The position numbers and the translations under genes are program-made. A stretch of 64,000 nucleotides of DNA from JANNVK01 sp031430435 (GTDB taxonomy: Bacteria; Acidobacteriota; Blastocatellia; Pyrinomonadales; Pyrinomonadaceae): positions 1 through 64,000 of the forward strand of contig JANPBM010000044.1 in the NCBI GenBank assembly GCA_031430435.1, written 5' to 3'. The notes under the pieces are model-generated. The model ran no database searches, was not told the origin of the DNA, and saw only the letters and a list, made by a program, of their open reading frames with translations. How positions within the stretch are numbered: position 1 is the first letter of the stretch; each line of letters begins with the position of its first letter. Positions 7,474 through 15,449 of this stretch are shown piece by piece.

Positions 7474-8097
7474 TTACATTTTCTTGATGCTTTTGTAGAA
7501 CCCGTCTAAATCAGCCGCGTGTTTTGTCAAACTTGCCGCCTCGGCGTAGGTAATCATTAACACAGGTTTTTTCGGTGTTTTCAGAATTTGCAAAGCGAAT
7601 TGAACTTCTTTGCCGTCGGAATCTTTGCCCGAACCTTTGATGCTCGTCAGTTCCATTCCGTCAACGGTTCCTTTTTCTTCTTTGCCCATTTTCACATCGG
7701 AAATATACTCGTCAAGTTCTTTGGCGGCATCTTTGACAGCCATTTCATAATCACCGCTTTCAGGTACGCTGAAACGAGTTTCAACGCCTTCGTCTTCGGT
7801 TGTAACCGCTGTATCTTCGCCGTCTTTGCTGATTTTGAAGCCTTTCGGAGCGGTAAATTGGATTCCGCCGTCTTCAATTTTGATAACCGATCCCGTAGTT
7901 GCCGGAGCAGTTGCCGTTGAATTTGCAGGAGCTGCGGCATTTGTATTTGCCGGAGCGTCTGTTTTCGGGGTTGTTGTGTTAGCAGAAGCCGCGTTTGCAG
8001 GCTTGGCTGTGTTTGTCGGGGTTGCAGTGCCGCCGCACGCCGAAATTAAAACGGCTGAAGCGGAAATTGCTGTTATTGTTAATAATTTTATGTTCAT
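7474..8097 (-). CDS. Lipoprotein with Ala/Thr/Asn-rich linker, unknown function
   Basis: The ATG at 8097 (MNIKLLTITAISASAVL) is preceded by AAAGGAC and gives 207 residues. The signal peptide ends in a lipobox LISAC, so the mature protein should start at a lipidated Cys. A low-complexity linker rich in Ala, Asn, Thr and Pro covers roughly residues 25-75. A small folded domain follows (IEDGGIQFTAPKGFKISKDG..., ending GFYKSIKKM), with a layout like periplasmic domains that evaluate protein stability or bind small ligands, but no family is recognised. The signal peptide is closely similar to that of the next upstream gene (start 8630), suggesting a duplicated export leader. Confidence 0.75.
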   Translation of the reverse strand: MNIKLLTITAISASAVLISACGGTATPTNTAKPANAASANTTTPKTDAPANTNAAAPANSTATAPATTGSVIKIEDGGIQFTAPKGFKISKDGEDTAVTTEDEGVETRFSVPESGDYEMAVKDAAKELDEYISDVKMGKEEKGTVDGMELTSIKGSGKDSDGKEVQFALQILKTPKKPVLMITYAEAASLTKHAADLDGFYKSIKKM

Positions 8098-8233
8098 TGT
8101 TTTTTGTCCTTTAGTGTTTGGGGGAAATCGTTTGCGTATTAACTTCAATTTTTACGAAACGAATGTTTGAGACTAAACATATTTGCGGTTAATTTCAAGC
8201 CGAAAATGTCCGGTTCGATAAATAAAATAAAAT

Positions 8234-8261
8234 AGCCGGCGAAAATTGCTTTCCGCCGGCT
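8234..8261 (-). terminator. Intrinsic terminator after the MXKDX-type lipoprotein gene
   Basis: A perfect 8-bp GC-rich stem AGCCGGCG / CGCCGGCT (8234-8241 / 8254-8261) is followed on the minus strand by ATTTTATTTTATT. Confidence 0.75.
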
Positions 8262-8285
8262 TAAAGTTTTCAAAAAGATAAAGAA

Positions 8286-8630
8286 CTACGGTTTTTTTGG
8301 TTCGTCTTTCTTCATGTCGTCTTTTTTCATGTCGCCGTCTTTCATCGGTGCATTGGCAACAGGAGCATCTTTCTTCATGTCATCTTTCTTCATGTCGTCT
8401 TTTTTCATGTCGCCGTCTTTCATTGGTGCATTGGCAACAGGAGCATTGGCAACAGGCGCGTTAGCAACAGGAGCATTGGCAACAGGTGCAGTCGTAGTTG
8501 TGGTCGTGGTTGGTGCGTTTGCCGGTTTAGCGGTATTTGCAGCGGTGTTTTTCGGTGCTTCGCCGCCACAAGCTGAAATTAAAGCTGATGCTGCGACAAT
8601 TGCGGTTACTGTTAATAATTTAACGTTCAT
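8286..8630 (-). CDS. Small lipoprotein with APVAN and MKKDD repeats
   Basis: The ATG at 8630 (MNVKLLTVTAIVAASAL) has AAGGAAG upstream and gives 114 residues. The lipobox is LISAC. The rest is almost entirely repetitive: a Thr stretch, four to five APVAN units, and MKDGDMKKDDMKKD blocks that occur twice. The second block type resembles the pentapeptide MXKDX repeat proteins, secreted proteins of unknown role. A stem-loop terminator follows at 8234-8261. Repeats are in frame, so copy number can change without loss of the reading frame. Function unknown. Confidence 0.7.
   Translation of the reverse strand: MNVKLLTVTAIVAASALISACGGEAPKNTAANTAKPANAPTTTTTTTAPVANAPVANAPVANAPVANAPMKDGDMKKDDMKKDDMKKDAPVANAPMKDGDMKKDDMKKDEPKKP
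8311..8446. repeat. 58-bp direct repeat inside the MXKDX-type lipoprotein gene
   Basis: The segments 8311-8368 and 8389-8446 match at all but one base, offset by 78 bp (26 codons). They continue into 15-bp units of the form GCATTGGCAACAGGA up to about 8490. The unit lengths are multiples of three. Confidence 0.85.
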
Positions 8631-8862
8631 TTTATTATTCTTCCTTTTCCAAAGTTTTCTCAAAGTCGTTTAAGAAAAATATCTCAAACAAGTTCGAGAT
8701 ATTAGCACTCCTAAAAAAAAATGCAAGTAAAAAATACCGATAAACGTAAAAAAAGCGACTTTTTTTATTTTACTCACCCGGTTTCTTTTCTGACGATTTA
8801 AAAAACCGAGTTTAATAATCACTTTCAGCCGATGATTTGTATTAACAATATGACATTTCAAA

Positions 8863-8892
8863 TTGACACGCTAAAAGCTATCGAAATATAAT
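8863..8892 (+). promoter_or_regulatory. Sigma-70-type promoter for the hyuA-like gene
   Basis: TTGACA (8863-8868) and TATAAT (8887-8892) are both consensus hexamers, separated by 18 bp. They lie 53 bp before the ATG at 8946, within a 280-bp intergenic region that otherwise holds only a short ATCTC/GAGAT palindrome near 8690. Confidence 0.75.
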
Positions 8893-8945
8893 TCAAGCAT
8901 TCACATTTGTTATCAAACAATATCATTTCAGATTAGGAAAAAACT

Positions 8946-10997
8946 ATGAGCTATCGTTTAGGAATTGATGTCGGCGGCACATTTACGGATTTACTTTTAT
9001 TTAACAACGAAACGGGCGAAATGAAGTTGGAAAAAACTCCTTCTACGCCTGCCGACCAGTCAATCGGAATTTTGGAAGGAATCAGAAAAATTGTCGAACG
9101 CAACGGCATTGATGCCAACGAAATTGATTTGATTCTGCATGGGACGACCGTGGCGACCAACGCCGTTTTAGAAGAAAAAGGCGCGTTGGTCGGTTTGATC
9201 ACGACCAAAGGCTTTGAGCAGATTCTGCACGTTGCCCGTTCGCAAACGCCGGGACCGCTCGCGGGTTGGATTATTATGCAAAAGCCGGATCCGCTTGCTC
9301 CGCTTTATTTAACTCGCGGCGTTTCGTGCCGAACAACGGCGAAAGGCGTAGAAACTTCGCCGATTGACGAGCCGGAAGTTCGAGGTTTTATCCAAGATTT
9401 GCACGATGCCGGAATCGAAGCGTTGACTGTTTCGCTGATAAATTCTTTTGCAAGCAATGTTCACGAACGTCGAATACGCGATATTGCGGCTGAGATGTTT
9501 CCCGAATTGCCCGTCACGATTTCAACTGATATTTTGCCCGAATTCCGCGAATACGAACGTTGTTTGACAACCGTCATGAATTCGTATGTCCGCCCGAAAA
9601 TGGCAAATTATTTGAAAGGAATCCAAGACAAACTTGCGGATGCAAAGATTGAGACAACCGTCAACATTGTTCGTTCCGACGGCGGCGTAATGTCAATCGA
9701 AGCCGCGAAAAAGTCTCCCGTCAATACTTTGCTGTCGGGACCTTCGGGCGGTGCGGTGGCGGCGGCATATATCGGCGAACTTGCAGGTTTTGAAAAAGTT
9801 TTGGGCTTTGATATGGGCGGAACTTCGACCGATGTTTGCGTAACAATGGGCGGACACCCGAATCTTGTCCGTGAAACTCGGGTCGGTTATTATCCGGTCA
9901 AAGCGTCTTCGGTTGACGTGCGGACGGTCGGTGCCGGCGGCGGCTCGATTGCGCATGTCCCGATGACGGGAGCATTGCGGGTCGGACCGCAATCAGCCGG
10001 AGCGGATCCGGGACCTGCGGCGTATCAAAAAGGCGGTGCAGAACCGACTGTTACGGATGCCAACGTCGTGCTTGGACACCTTCCGCCGCGATTACTGGGC
10101 GGAGAGATGTCGCTTGACGTTGAAGCCGCGAGAAACGCCGTAAAGAAGATTGCCGACACACTCGACTTATCGATTGAAGCCGCCGCGCAAGGAATTTTGG
10201 ATATTGTCAACGAAAATATGTTTGGAGCATTACGGCTTGTGTCGGTGCAACGCGGACTCGACCCGCGCGATTTTGCATTGGTCGCATTCGGTGGAGCGGG
10301 ACCGCTTCACGGTAATTCTTTGTCAAAACTTTGCGGTTCGTATCCGTGTATTTCGCCGCCGACTCCGGGCGTTTTGTCCGCACTCGGATTTTTGCATTCA
10401 GACATCCGCAACGAATTTTCGCAAACAATGATTCGTGAACTCGAAAAGATCGACAGCAAAGAGTTTGGCGAAATTTTTGAAGTTATCGGCGGTGAAGCAA
10501 CCGCCTGGCTTGACGGTGAAGAAATCGCCAAAGACCGGCAAAAACTCAGTTACCAAGTCGATGTGCGATATTATCGGCAAGGGTTTGAATTTCCGATTAC
10601 GGTAACGCCCGATCAATTTGCGGCTGCCGCCGGAAAAGCAAAATTTATTGCCGATTTCAAAGAATTGCACGAAAAAAATTACGGTTTTAATATCGAATCG
10701 CCGATTGAAATTGTCAATCTTCGCTGCGTCGGCGTTGGAATTGTCCGCAAAGTCGAATTGCCTGAATTTGAAAGCGGCGACGAAAATGCAGACAGCGCAA
10801 AATACGAAAATCATACCGCGTGGTTTGACGGAAAGCATTTAGAGACACCGATTTACGACCGTGAAAAACTTCGGGCAGGACATAAACTGGCAGGTCCGGC
10901 AATCATTACGCAAAAAGATTCGACGACCGTTATTTTACCGAATCATCACGGCAAAGTTGACACATATTTGAATATTTTGATTTACCCGAATGTGTAA
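8946..10997 (+). CDS. Hydantoinase/oxoprolinase family protein (HyuA-type subunit)
   Basis: A 683-residue member of the ASKHA-fold HyuA/oxoprolinase A family, which use ATP to open hydantoin or 5-oxoproline rings. It begins with the phosphate-binding motif GIDVGGTFTD, has HGTTVATNAVLE, LSGPSGGAVAAAY, GFDMGGTSTDV, RTVGAGGGSIA, GPQSAGADPGPA, and AFGGAGPLHG. These proteins normally work with a HyuB-type subunit encoded next door; no such gene lies on either side here, so the partner must be elsewhere or the protein acts alone. A promoter is visible at 8863 and a terminator at 11019. The exact substrate cannot be told. Confidence 0.88.
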   Translation: MSYRLGIDVGGTFTDLLLFNNETGEMKLEKTPSTPADQSIGILEGIRKIVERNGIDANEIDLILHGTTVATNAVLEEKGALVGLITTKGFEQILHVARSQTPGPLAGWIIMQKPDPLAPLYLTRGVSCRTTAKGVETSPIDEPEVRGFIQDLHDAGIEALTVSLINSFASNVHERRIRDIAAEMFPELPVTISTDILPEFREYERCLTTVMNSYVRPKMANYLKGIQDKLADAKIETTVNIVRSDGGVMSIEAAKKSPVNTLLSGPSGGAVAAAYIGELAGFEKVLGFDMGGTSTDVCVTMGGHPNLVRETRVGYYPVKASSVDVRTVGAGGGSIAHVPMTGALRVGPQSAGADPGPAAYQKGGAEPTVTDANVVLGHLPPRLLGGEMSLDVEAARNAVKKIADTLDLSIEAAAQGILDIVNENMFGALRLVSVQRGLDPRDFALVAFGGAGPLHGNSLSKLCGSYPCISPPTPGVLSALGFLHSDIRNEFSQTMIRELEKIDSKEFGEIFEVIGGEATAWLDGEEIAKDRQKLSYQVDVRYYRQGFEFPITVTPDQFAAAAGKAKFIADFKELHEKNYGFNIESPIEIVNLRCVGVGIVRKVELPEFESGDENADSAKYENHTAWFDGKHLETPIYDREKLRAGHKLAGPAIITQKDSTTVILPNHHGKVDTYLNILIYPNV

Positions 10998-11018
10998 ATT
11001 CGAGTTATTTGGAATTTG

Positions 11019-11060
11019 AAAAGCAAAAAGCGAATCGCCTTATACGCAGTTTGCTTTTTT
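11019..11060 (+). terminator. Probable intrinsic terminator after hyuA-like gene
   Basis: A 9-bp stem AAAAGCAAA / TTTGCTTTT (11019-11027 / 11050-11058) has a 22-nt loop holding a small GCGA/TCGC helix and is followed by T residues. The large loop makes it a moderate call. Confidence 0.5.
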
Positions 11061-11085
11061 ACCGTTTTGACGCAAGAATCTGTTA

Positions 11086-11901
11086 ATGACAACCTTTTTG
11101 GACAAATCTTTTTCGCAAAAAATCGAACGCGCCGAAGCAAAAACAAACGCCGATTTTGTTGAAACAAGGCATTTGATTCAACCCGAAACAAATGCCGGTT
11201 GGATTAAAGTCGGCGGCGTTTATGCGATGTTCGACGGCGTTCAGTCACCGTTGACACAAACCTTCGGGCTTGGTCTTTTTAATGAAATCACCGATCTCGA
11301 AATGGACGAAATCGAATCGTTTTTCAAACAATTCGACGCACCGGTTTATCACGAAGTTTCGCCGTTGGCAGATGCTTCTATTTTAGAATTGCTCAATCAA
11401 CGCGACTATCAGCCGTTTGAGTTGACAAATATTTTATACAAAAATCTTGCCGCCGAAAACTCGCCGATTTTGCCGAAAAATCCAAACATTTCAACGCGGA
11501 TTATCAACCGAAACGAGACTGATATTTTTGCCGAAACTTCGGTCGCGGGTTGGAGTGTCGAGATGCCCGAATTTGCGGAATTCGGATTGGAATTTTGTAA
11601 AATCGGAGCGCTGTGCAAAGGCGCAAACCCTTTTATCGCCGAACTTGACGGCGAACCGATTGCCACGGGTTCGCTGACGATTTACGATGATTTGGCGATG
11701 CTCGGCGGTGCAAGCACGATTGCCGAAGGTCGCAACAAAGGAGCTCAAACCGCCTTGCTCGCGGCACGTTTGAGTTATGCAACCGAAAAAGACTGTAAAT
11801 TTGCGATTATGGGAGCATCGCCCGGCAGTCAATCGCAACGAAACGCCGAGAAAAACGGCTTTCGTGTGGCATACACGCGGACAAAATGGCGGTTGAAATA
11901 A
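11086..11901 (+). CDS. GNAT family N-acetyltransferase
   Basis: A 271-residue protein. The C-terminal half has the acetyl-CoA-binding layout: AELDGEPIATGSLTIYDDLAMLGG (beta4-beta5), a loop STIAEGRNKGAQTALLAARL in the position of motif A (R/Q-x-x-G-x-G/A), and SQSQRNAEKNGFRVAYTRTKW at the end. The N-terminal half is more divergent and may hold a second GNAT-like fold. Substrate unknown. It lies 4 bp upstream of the nitrilase-like gene, so the two are probably co-transcribed, and is separated from the hyuA-like gene by a terminator-like hairpin. There is no clear Shine-Dalgarno at its ATG. Confidence 0.82.
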   Translation: MTTFLDKSFSQKIERAEAKTNADFVETRHLIQPETNAGWIKVGGVYAMFDGVQSPLTQTFGLGLFNEITDLEMDEIESFFKQFDAPVYHEVSPLADASILELLNQRDYQPFELTNILYKNLAAENSPILPKNPNISTRIINRNETDIFAETSVAGWSVEMPEFAEFGLEFCKIGALCKGANPFIAELDGEPIATGSLTIYDDLAMLGGASTIAEGRNKGAQTALLAARLSYATEKDCKFAIMGASPGSQSQRNAEKNGFRVAYTRTKWRLK

Positions 11902-11905
11902 ATTT

Positions 11906-12928
11906 ATGGAAAGCTATCGAGCAATTGCTCTGCAAACAAAATGTGTCGCGGTAAATCAAGCGAAAAATCGGACTGAAGCAAACGAAATAATGTCGCAAAC
12001 AATCGAGCGTTTGGCAAAGCAGATCTTTGCGAGCATTGCGTTTATCGGTTTCGACACAAAACTTGTCGTCTTGCCCGAATACTTTTTAACGAGTTTTCCG
12101 CTCGGTGAAACAATCGACGAATGGCGTGAAAAAGCGTGCCTTGAAATTGACGGCGAAATTTACGAAAAACTTTCTGAAATCGCTCAAGAACGCAAAATTT
12201 ATCTGAGCGGAAACGCTTACGAACTCGATAAAAACTTTCCCGAACTTTATTTTCAAACCTCTTTTATTATTGCTCCGAACGGCGAAGTTATTTTGCGGTA
12301 TCGCCGTTTAGTTTCAATGTTTGCCCCGACTCCGCACGATGTTTGGGACAAATATCTGGACATTTACGGACTCGAAGGCGTTTTTCCCGTGGCGAAAACC
12401 GACATCGGCAATCTCGCCTGCGTCGCATCCGAAGAAATTCTTTATCCCGAAATTGCGAGATGCTTGGCGATGCGCGGAGCAGAAGTTTTTTGTCATTCGT
12501 CGTCGGAAATTTTCGGACAGGAAAATACGCCGAAGAATGTGGCGAAACTTGCCCGCAGTTACGAAAATACGGCTTATGTTGTTTCGGCAAATTCAGCGGG
12601 AATTGCCGATATTTCGATTCCCGAAAATTCGACCGACGGCGGCTCGAAAATAGTTGATTACAAAGGTTTAATCATTGCCGAAACAGGTCAGGGCGAATCC
12701 ATCAACGCCTTTGCCGAAATAGATTTAGCGGCACTTCGCCGAAACCGCAGACGTGCCGGAATGGCAAATATTTTATCGCGTCAACGCTTTGAACTTTACG
12801 CCGAAAGTTATGCGAAACATTCGTTTTATCCGCCGAATACTTTGCTGACTAAAAAAGCGGAGCGTTCACATTTTGTCGAAACACAGAAAGGTGTGATTGA
12901 AAAACTAGCCGAAAAAGAGTTAATCTAA
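11906..12928 (+). CDS. Nitrilase-superfamily protein lacking the catalytic Cys (probable pseudoenzyme)
   Basis: The 340 residues follow the carbon-nitrogen hydrolase fold: LVVLPEYF with the catalytic Glu 58, then NGEVILRYRRL, then EEILYPEIARCLAMRGAEV. Two of the three catalytic residues differ. The Lys of the usual YRK motif is Arg 134, and the nucleophile position, set by counting back from YPE, is Ser 175 in ASEEILYPE; the nearest Cys (172) is three residues too early. The C-terminal SRQRFELYAESY segment is intact. It may be inactive, may use Ser, or may bind ligands. It follows the GNAT gene by 4 bp and precedes a secreted-protein gene by 6 bp. Confidence 0.8.
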   Translation: MESYRAIALQTKCVAVNQAKNRTEANEIMSQTIERLAKQIFASIAFIGFDTKLVVLPEYFLTSFPLGETIDEWREKACLEIDGEIYEKLSEIAQERKIYLSGNAYELDKNFPELYFQTSFIIAPNGEVILRYRRLVSMFAPTPHDVWDKYLDIYGLEGVFPVAKTDIGNLACVASEEILYPEIARCLAMRGAEVFCHSSSEIFGQENTPKNVAKLARSYENTAYVVSANSAGIADISIPENSTDGGSKIVDYKGLIIAETGQGESINAFAEIDLAALRRNRRRAGMANILSRQRFELYAESYAKHSFYPPNTLLTKKAERSHFVETQKGVIEKLAEKELI

Positions 12929-12934
12929 ATAGCT

Positions 12935-13633
12935 ATGAAGACAAATAAACAAATACTTTCTTTGGTGTGTTTTTTGACATTTTTTGCTGTTTCAGGTTCT
13001 GCTCAAACCCTTAAAATTGCCGAGTATTACCAACTGAAAAGTGGTAACAAATGGAATTATATTGCTCCGCCGACGTGGAAAGGCGATTATGTTTCGCAGA
13101 TGGAAACGGGCAGTGATTTTCGCACCGAAGGTAAAAACTATTCGACTATTTCACATTTCGACGCAACCAAAGCCGCGAAGATATTGACGTTTGTCAAAGG
13201 AAAAGGCATTTTTTATTTCGGCGAAAATTTTGCCGATAAAACATTTGTGCGTTTTGACGCGCCGCAAATTTGGTTTCCCGAAAAAGTAAAAATCGGAGCG
13301 GAAACAAAAATCGAAACGCCTTTTACACGAACGCTGACGGACGGAAAAACTAATCGCGGGACTTATACGCTCAAACAAAAATATGTTTCCGAAGAAGATG
13401 TAAAAGTTACGGCGGGCGAATTTAAAAAATGTTTGCGGATTGAATCCGAGTCGTTTTGGGATTTGGGCGACGGCAAAAAAGCCCGCACCGTCAGCATTTA
13501 TCATTACGCGAAAAATGTCGGCGTGGTCAAGGCTTCGGCGAGATTTATTATCATCAATGCCGAAGGAAAAGAAACTGTAAATCGTTTAGTTGAAACAGAT
13601 TTGAAGAGTTATAGAGTGAGTAAGCAAAAGTAG
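12935..13633 (+). CDS. Secreted protein of unknown function
   Basis: A 232-residue protein with a signal peptide (ILSLVCFLTFFAVSGSAQ). The mature part starts EYYQLKSGNKWNYIAPP and contains VTAGEFKKCLRIESES. This layout (LxxGNxWxY near the start and a V/T-x-A-G-x-F-x-x-C motif later) is shared by a broad group of periplasmic or lipoprotein beta-sandwich domains of unknown role. It is the last gene of the 11086-13633 cluster, 6 bp after the nitrilase-like gene. Nothing links it functionally to those enzymes beyond position. Confidence 0.7.
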   Translation: MKTNKQILSLVCFLTFFAVSGSAQTLKIAEYYQLKSGNKWNYIAPPTWKGDYVSQMETGSDFRTEGKNYSTISHFDATKAAKILTFVKGKGIFYFGENFADKTFVRFDAPQIWFPEKVKIGAETKIETPFTRTLTDGKTNRGTYTLKQKYVSEEDVKVTAGEFKKCLRIESESFWDLGDGKKARTVSIYHYAKNVGVVKASARFIIINAEGKETVNRLVETDLKSYRVSKQK

Positions 13634-13668
13634 TCGATGATTTATTTCGCTTTCCGTTGTGTCGGAAA

Positions 13669-14439
13669 TTAAACTAAATCTTTTTTCGCGGCGACAATCA
13701 CGATTGAAACACCGAACGGAAAGTTTGCTTTATTCAACCAATACTTTTCCGCACTGAAAATCTTGCCGAAAATACCGTTTAATGCCGAAATGTTGACGTT
13801 ATTTTCGGATTCGGGTTTGATGCCCGTAACTTTCATCAAAAATCTGCCAAGCAGAATCGGCAGAAAAAACGTGATGTTCGCATAAGTTGACCGTTCAATT
13901 TTAAAACCTGCGGCGTTTAACCGTTCGACAATTTGTTCGCGTGTGTAACGAATGCGATGGTTTGAAATATCGTCCTGCACGCCCCACAGCCACATAAACG
14001 CGGGAACAAAAATCAATGTCTTGCCGTCCGATTTCAAAACACGGTTCATTTCCTTTAAACCTGCGATGTCGTCGTCCAAGTGTTCGACCACATCCAACGC
14101 CGTCACTAAATCAAACGATTCATCGGCAAACGGCAGACTTTCAGCCAATCCTTTATGAACCTGCAAACCTTTCAGTTTGCAAAATTCGAGCGCGTCGTCG
14201 GAAACATCAACGCCTTCCGCATCGCCGAATTGAGCGAGCATTTCAAGATTCGCGCCTGTTCCGCAACCAACATCCAGAATGGTAAATGGTGAATGCCGAA
14301 TGGTGAAGGCTGAACAAATTTGCGAAAGAAAACTTTCGAGAATCGCCCGCCGACCGACAAACCACCAATGCGAATCTTCGACATTGTTCATAATGCCGTA
14401 AGTGTGTTGTTCCATTTCCTTTGCGAGTTGTTGATTCAT
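13669..14439 (-). CDS. Class I SAM-dependent methyltransferase with repeat-derived insert
   Basis: A 256-residue protein. DSHWWFVGRRAIL is a conserved N-terminal block of methyltransferases that often sit with glycosyltransferases. Motif I is ILDVGCGTGANLEML, the acidic residue is in AEGVDVSDDAL, and DLVTALDVVEHLDDD is the post-motif region. Just before motif I the peptide SAFTIRHSPFTI is encoded by five tandem 7-nt units (14280-14314), so it is an insertion rather than family sequence. The start overlaps the stop of the GyrI-like gene by 4 bp. Substrate unknown. Confidence 0.85.
   Translation of the reverse strand: MNQQLAKEMEQHTYGIMNNVEDSHWWFVGRRAILESFLSQICSAFTIRHSPFTILDVGCGTGANLEMLAQFGDAEGVDVSDDALEFCKLKGLQVHKGLAESLPFADESFDLVTALDVVEHLDDDIAGLKEMNRVLKSDGKTLIFVPAFMWLWGVQDDISNHRIRYTREQIVERLNAAGFKIERSTYANITFFLPILLGRFLMKVTGIKPESENNVNISALNGIFGKIFSAEKYWLNKANFPFGVSIVIVAAKKDLV
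14280..14314. repeat. Five tandem 7-nt units inside the methyltransferase gene
   Basis: On the plus strand the units read TGGTAAA, TGGTGAA, TGCCGAA, TGGTGAA and GGCTGAA. Units of the same period occur at 35702-35741 and 57236-57263. Confidence 0.8.
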
Positions 14440-14891
14440 TTTGTTGCAATATATATTTCTACTTCCGAGTTTAATCCGTTTTGAGATTTTTCGCCATAAA
14501 CTTCAAAATCATATGTATATTTTCTGTTTAAAGATTTATCGTTGCTCCAAATTTCCTGCCAAGTTTCAACTACCGCATTCGGCATTTCGCCTTTTGCCGA
14601 ATAATTTACAAAACTTTCGCCCGCAAATTCTCTGCCGCTTAAACCTTCGGGAACATTGTCGAGTGAATTTACTTTCAGCCCGATTATAGTTGTATATTTG
14701 CCCGTGAAATCGCTTTCGTAATCGGTGTAAATCGAATAAATCTCGTCACTTATTTTATTTTGAATTTGATCGGGAATGTTTTCGGCAAAGAATTTTGCCC
14801 AAAGTTGTCCTAAATCTGCGGCGGCTTTTCCGGCTTGATTGGTTGTTTCGGTTGATATTCCGATTATTTTGAAACTTTCTTTTTTAATCAT
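14436..14891 (-). CDS. GyrI-like / AraC effector-binding domain protein
   Basis: The ATG at 14891 (MIKKESFKIIGISTETTN) gives 151 residues starting at the domain boundary. The frame is open to a GTG at 14993 and another ATG at 14954, so the start is uncertain; none has a good ribosome site. The order of SFKIIGISTETTN, LWAKFFAENIPDQI, EIYSIYTDYESDFTGKYTTIIG and the C-terminal YDFEVYG...EVEIYIATK matches stand-alone SRPBCC-unrelated GyrI/Cass2-type effector-binding domains, which bind small cationic or aromatic compounds. There is no DNA-binding part. It is coupled to the methyltransferase gene by a 4-bp overlap. Confidence 0.7.
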   Translation of the reverse strand: MIKKESFKIIGISTETTNQAGKAAADLGQLWAKFFAENIPDQIQNKISDEIYSIYTDYESDFTGKYTTIIGLKVNSLDNVPEGLSGREFAGESFVNYSAKGEMPNAVVETWQEIWSNDKSLNRKYTYDFEVYGEKSQNGLNSEVEIYIATK

Positions 14892-15177
14892 TTGTGGTGC
14901 AATACTTTTGCGAGTATTTTGTTTTCTTATTGTAATTATATCCGATTCTTTCATCAATCCGGCTGTTTCTATTACTTTTTCATCTGATTTCACTTACATT
15001 ATTTTAACTGAAAAGATTATTTAAGAGTTACGCTTTTACGCGTGAGCAACCTCAGAATCAACTTGGCAGAATTACATTTTTACACAAACTTTCTGACACC
15101 CTCGGTTGGCAGTAAATGAGTGTAAATAAACAGCAGTTTGAAAGCATTTTTATATCAGATTGATTTTATGAAATAAA

Positions 15178-15209
15178 AGCAGTCAGTCGAATTTCTTCAA
15201 CTGACTGCT
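15178..15209 (-). terminator. Intrinsic terminator downstream of the kgd unit
   Basis: A perfect 10-bp stem AGCAGTCAGT / ACTGACTGCT (15178-15187 / 15200-15209) is followed on the minus strand by TTTTATTTC. It lies 48 bp after the stop of the small gene at 15257, ending the kgd transcript. Confidence 0.7.
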
Positions 15210-15256
15210 AACAATTACAAATGAATCGTCAAATCGTGAACACCTTTGCTTACTTA

Positions 15257-15445
15257 CTACAATCTGTCAAAATCTTCCGCTTCAATATCAGGTGCTTTGG
15301 CTAAAATTTCGCGTGCTTTTTCCCAATCGCCATTTTTTGCACGTACGGCAAATTTTTTGCCAACATTCCAACTTGAAACTTGGCTTGCTAACGCCAACGA
15401 GATAAATTCGTCAGAAGTTATTTCTTCACTTTCGTTATTGTTCAT
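15257..15445 (-). CDS. Small protein resembling the C-terminal tail of CopG/HicB-type antitoxins
   Basis: A 62-residue product starting 4 bp after the kgd stop. The part SDEFISLALASQVSSW, followed by RAKNGDWEKAREILAKAPDIEAEDFDRL (in two blocks), matches the pattern seen after the ribbon-helix-helix domain in many small antitoxins (naFisxAxAeKvsa...RAxrgsxekfxxxLxkaPdvepexxDrl). The DNA-binding N-terminus is absent, because the gene begins directly in the kgd tail. No toxin gene is next to it. It may be a remnant, or a small protein reused in the kgd operon. Coding status is likely because the tail pattern is well preserved. Confidence 0.55.
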   Translation of the reverse strand: MNNNESEEITSDEFISLALASQVSSWNVGKKFAVRAKNGDWEKAREILAKAPDIEAEDFDRL

Positions 15446-15449
15446 TCTC

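Noticed and set aside
8311..8490. CRISPR array
   Set aside because: The repeats are translated, of unequal unit length, with no unique spacers and no cas genes near.
8314..8673. Plus-strand ORF with SSFFMS repeats
   Set aside because: It is the antisense of the MXKDX-type lipoprotein repeats. The minus-strand frame has the ribosome site and lipobox.
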